Shown here piece by piece: positions 27,031 to 35,221 of a DNA stretch of 64,000 nucleotides. This DNA comes from Nocardia mangyaensis (GTDB lineage: Bacteria; Actinomycetota; Actinomycetes; Mycobacteriales; Mycobacteriaceae). The position numbers and the translations under genes were made by a program. The stretch is from assembly GCF_001886715.1 (NCBI RefSeq), contig NZ_CP018082.1, positions 2,790,001 through 2,854,000 on the forward strand, written 5' to 3'. The notes under the pieces are model-generated. The model saw nothing but the letters and a program-made list of their open reading frames with translations. It was not told the origin of the DNA and ran no database searches. How positions within the stretch are numbered: the stretch's first letter is position 1; every line of letters starts with the position of its first letter.

Positions 27031-27561
27031 TCACCGCGCGAGGTGTGTGGTAGCTGAGGCCGTCTCTCTAGAAGGCACGATTCGGGCGGCGATCCAGCGC
27101 AGCACGCGGACACGGCGGTTCCACCGGGCGGGGTGGGCGACGGCGCCGGTGCGGGAGTGTTCCGCGCGGTCGAGGCAGTCCTCCAGGAGGGCGTCGTGCA
27201 TCCACCGGAAGGCCAGAGGCCATGTCAGACGCGCCCAGCCGTGAGCGTTCATGGTGAGCAGGTGAACCAGGTCGGTGCCCTCGGGCGTGGGTTGGACGGT
27301 GAATTCGTGGAAGCCGTCGAAGCCGCGGGGGCCGGTGAAGCGGAAGCGCACCCAGCGACCGGGGGTGTAGTGCTCCACCGTGTACCGGACCGGGCCGTGC
27401 CCACCCACCGCGCCCACGCCGAGGGGGCGATCGAACCGCATCGCGGGCCAGGAGTGGCTGGGCCAGAGTGCGTCGTCCTCGGCGGCCAGGGTGTCCACCA
27501 GCGCGCCGACCTCGCCCTCCGGTACAGGCAGGTGTCGTCGGTGAATATTGAGAACTGCCAT
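27031..27561 (-). CDS. SRPBCC-family protein
   Basis: 176 residues. A START/Bet v1-like pattern: LNIHRRHLPVPEGEVGALVD, RYTVEHYTPGRWVRFRFTGP, GFDGFHEFTVQPTPEGTDLV, ending with a long helix LAFRWMHDALLEDCLDRAEH and a basic tail. The family binds hydrophobic ligands; no cofactor motif. Divergent from a TetR gene (start 27624) with a 16-bp palindrome between them, so it is the probable regulatory target. Ligand and physiological role unknown. Confidence 0.75.
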   Translation of the reverse strand: MAVLNIHRRHLPVPEGEVGALVDTLAAEDDALWPSHSWPAMRFDRPLGVGAVGGHGPVRYTVEHYTPGRWVRFRFTGPRGFDGFHEFTVQPTPEGTDLVHLLTMNAHGWARLTWPLAFRWMHDALLEDCLDRAEHSRTGAVAHPARWNRRVRVLRWIAARIVPSRETASATTHLAR

Positions 27562-27579
27562 GGCCCGACTCCTCGATTA

Positions 27580-27595
27580 TAGAGAGTGATCTCTA
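27580..27595. promoter_or_regulatory. Palindromic TetR operator candidate
   Basis: TAGAGAGTGATCTCTA: perfect 6-bp arms around a 4-bp centre, extended by AT-rich flanks. It sits between the divergent SRPBCC (start 27561) and TetR (start 27624) genes. Confidence 0.65.
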
Positions 27596-27623
27596 AAACG
27601 AATTAGAGCATATCCTCCACTAC

Positions 27624-28214
27624 ATGGGAAGGCCACCGAAGCACGACGTCGATCGGCTCCTGGACGCCGCTGCCGAACTCCTGGCCGGCGGCGGACCCGC
27701 CGCTGTCACCATGTCGGGAGTGGCCAAAGCCGCGGGCGCACCGAGCGGATCGGTGTATCACCGCTTCCCGGATCGCCCCGCCTTGCTGGCCGCGCTGTGG
27801 ACACGCGCGCTCCGGGGGTTCCACGAGGATCTGTTCGCCGCGCTGAGTCTCGAAGATCCGCAGGAGGCGATCCGCCGAAGTGCCCGCGCGAGCCTCGACT
27901 GGGCGCGGCGCAATCCCCGCGAAGCGCGCGTACTCCTCGCGGGGGCAAGGGAACTGGATGAGCAGAACTGGAGCGAACAGGCTCGCGCCGACACCGCGCG
28001 AGCCAACGCCGCGCTCCACGCCGCGCTGAGTGCTCTGATCGCGAACACCGGCGATACCGCGCCCGACGCGGCAGACCGGGCACTGCTCGCGGTGGTCGAC
28101 CTGCCCTACGCCATGATCAGGCGGTATCTGAGTGTCGGCCGGCAGATCCCTGACCATGCCCCCGAACTCGCCGAGCAGGCAGCGGCGGCACTGTTCGCGA
28201 TGCGGCCGAGCTAG
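27624..28214 (+). CDS. TetR-family transcriptional regulator
   Basis: 196 residues: PKHDVDRLLDAAAELLAGGG, AVTMSGVAKAAGAPSGSVYH and RFPDRPALLAALWTRALRGF constitute the HTH; the remainder is a helical ligand domain. ATG at 27624 follows 28 bp after the palindrome at 27580-27595, fitting autoregulation. Divergent from the SRPBCC gene. The phosphotransferase gene follows after 46 bp on the same strand and may share the transcript. Confidence 0.85.
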   Translation: MGRPPKHDVDRLLDAAAELLAGGGPAAVTMSGVAKAAGAPSGSVYHRFPDRPALLAALWTRALRGFHEDLFAALSLEDPQEAIRRSARASLDWARRNPREARVLLAGARELDEQNWSEQARADTARANAALHAALSALIANTGDTAPDAADRALLAVVDLPYAMIRRYLSVGRQIPDHAPELAEQAAAALFAMRPS

Positions 28215-28260
28215 ACAAGCCGCGAGGCGGCTCGCTGCCACCTCGGTACTGTGACTTCGC

Positions 28261-29157
28261 ATGGGCGACAACGAGATCGAGATCACCGCGGACCTGGTCC
28301 GCGAGCTGCTACGGGAGCAACACCCAGACCTGGCCGGGCTGACCATCCGGGAGGTGGCGGGCGGCTGGGGCAACCAGATGTGGCGCCTCGGGGACGCGTT
28401 GGCCGTGCGTATACAGCGCATGGATCCCACACCGGAGTTCCAGTTCAAGGAGCGGCGATGGCTGCCCGTGCTGGCCCCGCGCCTGCCGCTTCCGGTCCCG
28501 GTCCCCGTGCGATTCGGTGAGCCGTCCGAGCGCTTCCCCAAGCACTGGACCGTGATGACATGGGTTCCCGGCGAGCCGCTGGACCATGGCACGATCAGCC
28601 GTGGCACCCACGCGGCCGACACGCTGGCGGGCTTCCTCCGGGCGCTCCATGTGACGGCACCCGCCGAGGCGCCGGTCGCCACAGACCGCGGCGCCCATCC
28701 CCGCAACTACACGGCCGGCTTCGAGAACGTCCTCCGGGCCGTCGCCCTCGACAACATCGCCGCCGACCTCCAAGCCGTCTGGGACGACGCCGTTGCGGCG
28801 CCCGCATGGGCGGGCCCACCGGTGTGGGTGCACGGCGACCTCCATCCCGCGAATGTCGTCGTCTCGGCGGGAACGATCACGGGCGTCGTCGATTTCGGTG
28901 ACATGTTCGCGGGCGATCCAGCGTGGGACCTCGCCGCCGCGTGGGTGCTCCTACCCGCGGGCACCGCCGCGCAGTTCTTCGACATGTACGCCCAGGCAGA
29001 CCAGGCGGCGATCCGGCGCGCCCGCGGGCTGGCCGCGATGAAGGGCCTCTTCCTGATGCTCATCGGACAGAATGGGGATCGCGGTCTTCCCGGCGGGAAG
29101 CCGCACTGGGGGCCTGCGGGCCGGGCCGCACTCGCACGTGTCTTGACGGGCGTCTGA
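28261..29157 (+). CDS. Aminoglycoside phosphotransferase-family kinase
   Basis: 298 residues of the APH/choline-kinase fold. ATP/phosphate contact region near GGWGNQMWRLGDALAVRIQR; the HWTVMTWVPGEPLDHGT stretch; the catalytic loop WVHGDLHPANVVVSAGTITG (H-G-D-x-H-x-x-N, catalytic Asp) and metal site GVVDFGDMFAGDPAWDLAAA. Such proteins are widespread as small-molecule kinases, only some of them conferring antibiotic resistance; no resistance is claimed here. ATG at 28261 after a modest gap from the TetR gene. Confidence 0.85.
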   Translation: MGDNEIEITADLVRELLREQHPDLAGLTIREVAGGWGNQMWRLGDALAVRIQRMDPTPEFQFKERRWLPVLAPRLPLPVPVPVRFGEPSERFPKHWTVMTWVPGEPLDHGTISRGTHAADTLAGFLRALHVTAPAEAPVATDRGAHPRNYTAGFENVLRAVALDNIAADLQAVWDDAVAAPAWAGPPVWVHGDLHPANVVVSAGTITGVVDFGDMFAGDPAWDLAAAWVLLPAGTAAQFFDMYAQADQAAIRRARGLAAMKGLFLMLIGQNGDRGLPGGKPHWGPAGRAALARVLTGV

Positions 29158-29395
29158 TGCGCGCGTAACGATCTCGCCCCAGCCGTTCCCGGCGAACCAG
29201 CGGTACAACGCCGACTGCCGCCGTCAGTGTGCTTCGATCTGCCGACCTCGCTCACGCCCACGGCCGATTCAGGTATCGCGGCTGTTGCGTTGACGCATCA
29301 TTGCGGCGACAGCGATCGGTGGCGGCGATCACGGCCGCCCCGGGAACCTAGGCTCGGTCCCGACGAGATCGTGTCGACCGAGGAGGCTGGTGGAT
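29158..29395. other. Intergenic, nothing identified
   Basis: About 240 bases between the kinase and GYD genes; no gene or structure recognised except the AGGAGG ribosome site that belongs to the GYD gene. Confidence 0.4.
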
Positions 29396-29713
29396 ATGCC
29401 CAAGTATCTGTGGCGAGTCAGCTATTTCCCAGAGGGGGCGCACGGGCTGCTGGCAGAGGGCGGTACCGCACGCCAAGCGGCGATCACGGAGATGGTCGAG
29501 AGCGTCGGCGGTCAGGTGGAATCGTGCTATTTCGCCTTCGGGGAGGACGATCTGTTCGTCATTGGTGACGTCCCCGATGACGTCGCCGCCGCGGCGCTCG
29601 CGATTCGCACCGCGGCCGCCGGTGCTGCCGTTTCGCACACTGTCAGGCTGCTGACGCCCGCGCAGGTCGACGAAGCCGTCGCGTTGGACGTCACCTACCG
29701 GCCTCCGACATAG
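29396..29713 (+). CDS. GYD-domain protein
   Basis: 105 residues. ATG at 29396 with AGGAGG 9 bp upstream decides the start over the GTG two codons earlier. Sequence PKYLWRVSYFPEGAHGLLAE, ITEMVESVGGQVESCYFAFG and EDDLFVIGDVPDDVAAAALA is the GYD family (alpha/beta small protein). Biochemical role not established. Ends 10 bp before a strong hairpin; convergent with the LLM oxidoreductase. Confidence 0.85.
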   Translation: MPKYLWRVSYFPEGAHGLLAEGGTARQAAITEMVESVGGQVESCYFAFGEDDLFVIGDVPDDVAAAALAIRTAAAGAAVSHTVRLLTPAQVDEAVALDVTYRPPT

Positions 29714-29723
29714 CGTCGGAACC

Positions 29724-29752
29724 GACCTCGCCCGATATTTCCGGGCGAGGTC
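29724..29752. terminator. Bidirectional terminator hairpin
   Basis: 11-bp perfect stem (GACCTCGCCCG / CGGGCGAGGTC) with a 7-nt loop, between two convergent genes (GYD and LLM oxidoreductase). Typical intrinsic terminator placement. Confidence 0.75.
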
Positions 29753-29788
29753 GCGGGTCAGACCGATGATGAGCTCTTCGACCGGTCC

Positions 29789-30622
29789 TCAGCGTTCGAG
29801 CGGCAATGCCGTCGCCACCGTGCGCAGCGCCTCGAGGTAGTCCTCGTTCAGGACTTGGATCGCGACATGATCCGCCCCCGCTGCCACGTGCTCGGCCAAC
29901 CCGGCCGCGATCTCGGCGGGCGTGCCGTTGACCGCGAGAACATCGATCAGGCGGTCGCTGCCCGGCGTAGCCAGGTCCTCCTCGGAGAAGCCGAGACGAC
30001 GCAGGTTGCTGACATAGTTCACCAACCCCAGATACATCGGAACCATCTGCCGGGCGATGGCCCGTGCGCGGTCGGGGTCGTCGTCGACGACCACCTTCTG
30101 CTCGGCGACGAGAAGTGCGTCCGCACCGAGGACCTCGTGTGCGATCCGGGTGTGCTCGGGTGGGGCGAGATAGGGAAGTGCGCCTGCGGTCCGCTCGGCC
30201 GCCAGCTTCAGGACACGCGGCCCGAGTGCCGCCAACGCCCTGCTCTCCTTCGGCACCCCCGCCGCGTCGAGCTCGTCCAGATACCTCACCAACGCGTCAT
30301 ACGGCTTGATGGCGTCCGCACCATTGGCTTCGCGATGCCCGACGCCGATCCCGAGCAGGAATCGCCCGGGGAAGCGCTGTTCGATCCGGTGAAAGGACTC
30401 GGCCACGGCGTCGGCCGGCGCCGTCCAGATGTTGACGATGCTGGTGCCGACAGTCAACGAGTCCGTCGCCTCCAACAGCGACTCGACCTCCGGTAGGTCC
30501 GCAGGTGGCGAACCACCGAGCCACAGCGCCCCGAACCCGAGCTCTTCGATCTCACGCGCCGCCTGTGGGGTGAATCCCTTGTATCCACGCCATACCCCGT
30601 ACCGTCCGACAACTTTGGTCAT
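29789..30622 (-). CDS. LLM-class F420-dependent oxidoreductase
   Basis: 277 residues from ATG at 30622 (VVGRYGVWRGYKGFTPQAA...). The TIM-barrel motifs of the family are present: EIEELGFGALWLGGSPPADL, DSLTVGTSIVNIWTAPADAV, ESFHRIEQRFPGRFLLGIGV and GHREANGADAIKPYDALVRYL, and the closing NGTPAEIAAGLAEHVAAGAD / HVAIQVLNEDYLEAL. This is the group of probable F420-dependent oxidoreductases with an N-terminal W-R-G/G-W-x-L-x-E pattern. Substrate unknown. A 25-residue longer start (30697) is possible but lacks family sequence. Confidence 0.85.
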   Translation of the reverse strand: MTKVVGRYGVWRGYKGFTPQAAREIEELGFGALWLGGSPPADLPEVESLLEATDSLTVGTSIVNIWTAPADAVAESFHRIEQRFPGRFLLGIGVGHREANGADAIKPYDALVRYLDELDAAGVPKESRALAALGPRVLKLAAERTAGALPYLAPPEHTRIAHEVLGADALLVAEQKVVVDDDPDRARAIARQMVPMYLGLVNYVSNLRRLGFSEEDLATPGSDRLIDVLAVNGTPAEIAAGLAEHVAAGADHVAIQVLNEDYLEALRTVATALPLER

Positions 30623-30817
30623 GCCGGAGGCAACCGGCCGCGGGGCCGAAACTATTCCGTCGCGGACGAACCGCGTTGCGATGAGGGCCTGACGCACACC
30701 TGGTCCACCTCACCGTGACGGCGGGCCACCCAGTCAAAAACCCCGATCTACCAGCCGATTAGTTCCTACGCGGAGTGGTGCGGTAATCTTTTCGAGCACC
30801 CGGCGACGGGGGCAAGA

Positions 30818-30891
30818 CGGGCTGTGGCGCAGCTTGGTAGCGCACCTGACTGGGGGTCAGGTGGTCGCAGGTTCAAATCCTGTCAGCCCGA
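30818..30891 (+). tRNA. tRNA-Pro (anticodon GGG)
   Basis: Cloverleaf can be folded by eye: acceptor CGGGCTG / CAGCCCG with discriminator A at 30891, D arm GCGC-AGCTTGGTA-GCGC, anticodon stem CCTGAC/GTCAGG with the loop containing GGG, and T arm CAGGTTCAAATCCTG. CCA is not encoded. It is followed by a terminator, and an integrase gene lies 2.6 kb away. Confidence 0.9.
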
Positions 30892-30896
30892 CAGTG

Positions 30897-30932
30897 AAAA
30901 CCCCCTCTGACCTGGGTCGGAGGGGGTTTCTT
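30897..30932 (+). terminator. Terminator after tRNA-Pro
   Basis: Stem AAACCCCCT / AGGGGGTTT extended by CTGA/TCGG, small GGG-containing loop, ending in TTT; the classical intrinsic terminator after a tRNA gene. Confidence 0.8.
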
Positions 30933-32281
30933 GTGTCCCGGAGATTTGACGTGGTTTGGCCAAACTCCACAGAAACTCCACAGTTTTGAATCTGATCACC
31001 TGTCCAGTGCCTCTCGATTCCGCTCGACCGGGCTACTGGGAGAGGTCGGTGCGGTCGGTCAGGTGCAGTCCTTCTTCGCGGCCGACTTCCGCGCCGAACC
31101 ATGCGGCGGAGTCCCGCTGCTGTCCCGACCGATGCAGCAACGGGCCGGGGATCGATGTGACGGCACCAACCGCCCGACCTGTCGGTGGGCGGCCCGCGCG
31201 TGTGCCGAACGGGACTCAGTCGATGTCGGGTATGCACTGGTGCAGCCGAAGTCTCTGCTCCCTGTGGGAATCGCGAAGCTCGGCCTTCGTATCACGGGTG
31301 GCGGGCAGCTGGGCCATCCACGAAGTTGCTTGTGGCAGTGGCAATCAAGCGACCGTTGACACGAGGTCCAGTCGGCTGGGCGCGGCTCCTGTGCTTGTGG
31401 TCCTGCGGCGCCTAGGCTGGACTGCGCCCCGCGACGTGGCGGCGGCGCGTGGGTGCACGGGGAAGGGCTCGTCCCGACCGGTCATCGGTCGGGACGAGCC
31501 GCATCACGTCCAGGCTCAACCTGCATCGACTTCATACTGTTTCTGGACCAACCTGCGGGTGCTGGTGGGAAAGGGGAGAGCTCATCGGCACGATGGGGGC
31601 GAACCATTGGCCGAGCAAGGCTCTGTCCGTCCTGCACATCAAGATTTCACGGCGGACGCCATGGCCATACCCGGCCGCGCACCAACACCGAGCTGCGTCG
31701 ACAGTTCGAACGGGCACTCGCTGAAAGCCCAGCAGGGTCGCAGCCGAACCCGCTCGTCCCTCAACCGTGATGTTCTGGACTCGCTAGCTTGAGATCATTG
31801 TCGCCACCACCGTCGTTCAGCGGAACTGATTGCCGCGGCCCAGTCCGCGTTCGCCGACCAACTCGCCGGCGGCGCGGGCCTAGCGAGGAGTGCCGTGCTC
31901 GCCCGTGCGAGCGGGCAGGACCTGACTCGTGGGGCTGAGCGTTGCCTTTCTCACTGTGTGCACTGCTCGAGCGGGGATTCCAAGCCAACTGCTCGCGGCG
32001 GCTGTGTTCCTCGGCATTCGCGGCTTGCTGAGGACTCGAACCTCGCAATGTGGGGGTCAGGGGTTCGAGTTCCCCGTTTCGCACAATATATGCAGGTCAG
32101 AACGTATTCGGACACTGCCATAGTCGAACCGGGTGATCAGACCGGGTTCGACTTTCGAGAGTGGTCTGGGTTGCTCAGCAGTTCTTCTACGCGTCTGTCG
32201 CCAGTGGAAGATTCAACCAGCCGGACGAGCGGGCAATCGCTGGACGTCTGCACTCGAGCAGCGCCCAACGTAGGTCGGGTT
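30933..32281. other. Gene-poor region; tRNA T-arm-like segment
   Basis: About 1.35 kb with no credible gene on either strand. At about 32028-32085 the sequence GGGTCAGGGGTTCGAGTTCC (T-arm of a tRNA) follows a possible 4-bp anticodon stem, GAGG-ACTCGAA-CCTC; an intact 5' half was not found. It may be the 3' half of a tRNA left as an attachment site. A 15-bp inverted repeat is at 31466-31500. Confidence 0.35.
31466..31500. repeat. 15-bp perfect inverted repeat
   Basis: GGCTCGTCCCGACCG, 5-nt loop GTCAT, CGGTCGGGACGAGCC. A strong hairpin standing in gene-poor DNA with no gene clearly ending at it; no U-run. Confidence 0.7.
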
Positions 32282-33313
32282 TCACACGCTGTCGCCCTCG
32301 ATGCCGGGCTGACCGAGTTGATCGACGGGTAGGCATGCGTGCCTGCGTTGCGCAACGGCGACCGGTTTGTGCTTGACCGCGAAGGACCACCATTCCTCTC
32401 TCTGCTCCCATGACGGTCCATGTACGACCTGGCGCACCTGCGAGTGCTTCAACGCTGGCAACGCGATCTGCATGGTGCGATCGCGACGTGCCTCGTCAGC
32501 TTCGGAGAACAGGGTCTGCGGACCCATCCCAGGGATTCCTGGCGTGAGATCGAATGCTCGGACCGCTGACGCTCGTGCGAGCGTGCGCAGGGCAGGCGTC
32601 CAGTCCCGGGCTGATACTGGCTCGCCAGCGCCCCCTGGATACACGGTGGTGAGGAGGCGATAGAAGCGAGTTGCATCGAGGTAATCCGCCGGAATATAGG
32701 CACCGCTGAGCGCGAGATCCCAGCGGGAATAGTTGCTGGCCACAACCTGTGCGGGATCGACGCTCACAAATAGCGCCGTGTGTCCGGGGGGTACGTGATG
32801 GCCCGGGCACACGGGCAGGCCGTTGCCGCAAGAAGAGTCGCAGACGAGGCTCCGCAAGTTTGAGGGCGGGGGCTTGTTGCGCTCGTTGGCTATGTACGCC
32901 CACACGGGAGGACTCGGGTCTTCCGCAGAGATCAAACCACGCAGGACCATGGCATTCGACATCATTGCGTACAGCGGACGGCGGTCGGCACGGACTGTGG
33001 CCCACGTCGGGACGTGTTGTCGGGTGGCTCTCGCGATTCTCCACGTGTCGACTCGCTGTTCGGTCCAACAGACAAGACGACCGTTTCCGTCGGTGTACCC
33101 GGAAATCTGGCTGTCGACTACATCGAGTTGTTTCTCGATGGCATACAGCATTTCCTGCACCATGTCGGCGGCCTGGGCCTCGAGTGGAATCGCCGCGTTG
33201 GGGTTCTCGCCTGTCAATGGAGGAAGGTCGGTGACCATCGCCGCGATTCGATCAGCGCCAAGCGGGTGCTCGTGGTCGTCGGAGGGCTGGGGTTCGATGA
33301 AATCGACTGTCAC
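32282..33313 (-). CDS. Hypothetical protein, possible mobile-element cargo
   Basis: 343 residues from a GTG at 33313. Composition looks coding (mixed hydrophilic/hydrophobic, no stops), less G+C-rich than most of the window. Visible features: an acidic N-terminus, a helical middle with GYTDGNGRLVCWTEQRVDTW, a Cys/His-rich patch LVCDSSCGNGLPVCPGHHVP (four Cys and two His within 20 residues, possibly zinc-binding), then ALFVSVDPAQVVASNYSRWD and VRQVVHGPSWEQREEWWSFA. No transmembrane segment. I recognise no family. It lies between the tRNA-Pro and the integrase, on the same strand as the integrase and 148 bp from it. Confidence 0.55.
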   Translation of the reverse strand: MTVDFIEPQPSDDHEHPLGADRIAAMVTDLPPLTGENPNAAIPLEAQAADMVQEMLYAIEKQLDVVDSQISGYTDGNGRLVCWTEQRVDTWRIARATRQHVPTWATVRADRRPLYAMMSNAMVLRGLISAEDPSPPVWAYIANERNKPPPSNLRSLVCDSSCGNGLPVCPGHHVPPGHTALFVSVDPAQVVASNYSRWDLALSGAYIPADYLDATRFYRLLTTVYPGGAGEPVSARDWTPALRTLARASAVRAFDLTPGIPGMGPQTLFSEADEARRDRTMQIALPALKHSQVRQVVHGPSWEQREEWWSFAVKHKPVAVAQRRHACLPVDQLGQPGIEGDSV

Positions 33314-33461
33314 GGAATATCTCTCATCGGGCGCCTGGCTTGGTCAATATCGACTGTAGCGACGGAACCGCGTGGTGGACCGTGTCCAAACTGTGGCTCG
33401 GAACACGGGGGAGCGCTTCCGGCGTTCTGCGCTCCTTACATGCCGATCGGGCTATCACGGT

Positions 33462-34757
33462 CTACATGTCCGGGGTTTCGAGTGGTGACTGGCGGTGCTC
33501 CTGCGGACCGCCTTTGGCCCAGCGCTCGAGGATCTCGCGATTGTCGGGTGCGGTGTCGGGGCGGTCGATGTAGTGGGCTTTGGCGACAGCGGTGGTGTTG
33601 CCGAGTTGGCGGGCGGCGCGCTCGGGGCTTTCGAAGGCGCGGTCGACCGCGGTGGCGACGCCACGTCGGAAGGTGCGTGGGGTGACCCAGGCGAAGTTCT
33701 CACCGCGGGCCGCCCGCCAGATGCGGCCGAAATTGTTGGGGTTACGCAGCGATCCGTTGCGGGCAGGGAACAGCAGACCCATCGGGTTCGGGCATCGGGT
33801 GATCTCCAGGTCGATGATCGCTTCACCGATGGCTTCAACGGTGTGTTGGGGTAACAGGATTCGGCGCCATCCGTTCTCGGACTTCGGCGTGGGTTTGCGC
33901 ACCCACCCACCGTTGTCGGCGCCTTTGACTTCCACGAGGGTGCCGGTGACATCAAAGTAGGGGACGGGCGCGTCGAGATCGATCTCGTCGAGCAACAGTG
34001 CGAAGACTTCATAGGGGCGGATGCCGGTCCCGGTGATGACATCGACAACCCAGACCATGGTCCAGTCCCGTTTCGGACCGCTGGTGTATGCCGGTGTTCC
34101 GGGAACTTCCTCGCCCCGCGCCCAGGCGCGGACCTGGTCACGGAATGCCGGCAAGGATTCCATGTCGGCCATCTTGCCGCGGGCGGGTTTGGCGACTCTC
34201 CTGAACGCTGCCACGCCATCGATGGGGTTGGCGTCGAGGGCGCCGTGCCGGACCGCTATTTGCATCATTGATCGGAGGATGATCTTGTGTTGCTTGGCTT
34301 TTCGGCGGAGTCCGAGCGTGGTGAGTTGTTTGATGTGGCGGTCGAGTTCGCCGGCAGTGGCTTGCCAGATCTGAAGGCGACCGATCGAGTTGTCGATCTT
34401 GATCGTCTTCGGATTCGCGCGGCGGTGTGTGGAGACTTCGATCTCGCGTCGGTAGTCCTCGACCAGACCCGCCGAGCAGGCGGCATCGGCCCGCATCTCG
34501 GCCAACAGTTCCTGGGCAAGCGCGGTGAGAGTGGTGCTACGTGTGATCTGGCTGTTGCGCGGAACCTCACGGAAATCGCGCATGGCCTCGGCCAGTCGGT
34601 CGCTCGCCTCTCCCGAGGTCGCGCCGAATCGGGTGATCTGGGTAGTGCCCCAGACCCCGTAGAAGCGAACCGTTGCCTTCCACGAGCCGTTGCGCTGCTT
34701 CTTGGGTTTGGACGGAGTCGCGAACGTGCCCACGGGACGCGGGCGGCGGCCTGTCAT
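33462..34757 (-). CDS. Tyrosine recombinase (site-specific integrase)
   Basis: 431 residues from ATG at 34757. N-terminal SAM-like core-binding region (AQELLAEMRADAACSAGLVE, VEDYRREIEVST) and C-terminal catalytic domain. Catalytic elements: Arg I in VVDVITGTGIRPYEVFALLL, the second Arg in WVTPRTFRRGVATAVDRAFE, and the Tyr in LGNTTAVAKAHYIDRPDTA (H-Y nucleophile region). The first catalytic His of the H-x-x-R box appears replaced by Arg-Thr-Phe-Arg-Arg, which occurs in some integrases, so activity is uncertain. An excisionase-like gene lies 198 bp upstream. Together they form a typical integration module; the tRNA-Pro gene is a possible target. Confidence 0.82.
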   Translation of the reverse strand: MTGRRPRPVGTFATPSKPKKQRNGSWKATVRFYGVWGTTQITRFGATSGEASDRLAEAMRDFREVPRNSQITRSTTLTALAQELLAEMRADAACSAGLVEDYRREIEVSTHRRANPKTIKIDNSIGRLQIWQATAGELDRHIKQLTTLGLRRKAKQHKIILRSMMQIAVRHGALDANPIDGVAAFRRVAKPARGKMADMESLPAFRDQVRAWARGEEVPGTPAYTSGPKRDWTMVWVVDVITGTGIRPYEVFALLLDEIDLDAPVPYFDVTGTLVEVKGADNGGWVRKPTPKSENGWRRILLPQHTVEAIGEAIIDLEITRCPNPMGLLFPARNGSLRNPNNFGRIWRAARGENFAWVTPRTFRRGVATAVDRAFESPERAARQLGNTTAVAKAHYIDRPDTAPDNREILERWAKGGPQEHRQSPLETPDM

Positions 34758-34954
34758 GGTCACCTCATTCGTGTGTTGTCGACAGCACGGCAGCCCGAAT
34801 ACCCTGCGCGCAGAAGCTCGCAAGGTTGGGGGAGGCGGCGTCGCTGCCGGGGCAGACTGGTGGACGCGCAGAAGGGCCTCGGATGCGCAGGGCATCGTCG
34901 GCAAACCTGTGTGGCGTGTTTGCATGGAAATATCCGCCGAATGCGGCGTTTCGG

Positions 34955-35221
34955 TCAGCGACTATCGCGGCGCGTGAACAGCTGCTGAGCTTCCCAGTCG
35001 CGCACGTCGCCGAGTCGGTATCGCCGGTAGCGGCCCATGCGGGCGAAGCGCGGTCCGGTCCCGCCGGAGGCCCATGAAGCGAGTGTTTTCACGGGGATCT
35101 TCAGGCGGTCCGACAGTTCAACGGTACTCAGCCACGTTTCGTCGTCGGGTTGGGACGGCCGTTGCGGACCTGTCCCGTCGTTCGGACGAGGGGCTGTCGA
35201 AGGACAGTCGTGGGAAGGCAT
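34955..35221 (-). CDS. Excisionase-like helix-turn-helix protein
   Basis: 88 residues with a MerR-type (AlpA/Xis-like) winged helix: TWLSTVELSDRLKIPVKTLA, SWASGGTGPRFARMGRYRRY and RLGDVRDWEAQQLF. This form (W-L-S/T-x-x-E-x-A-x-x-L and G-x-G-P-x-x-x-K/R-x-G-R) is characteristic of recombination-directionality/excisionase partners of tyrosine integrases. Located upstream of the integrase on the same strand. The start could be a few codons downstream of 35221 as the first 25 residues are unlike the family. Confidence 0.75.
   Translation of the reverse strand: MPSHDCPSTAPRPNDGTGPQRPSQPDDETWLSTVELSDRLKIPVKTLASWASGGTGPRFARMGRYRRYRLGDVRDWEAQQLFTRRDSR

Noticed and set aside
28261..29157. Antibiotic-resistance call for the APH-family kinase
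   Set aside because: Catalytic motifs only show the kinase fold; most such proteins in actinobacteria act on other small molecules.
32028..32085. Complete tRNA gene at the T-arm-like sequence
   Set aside because: No D arm or matching acceptor 5' strand could be found; kept only as a possible relic.
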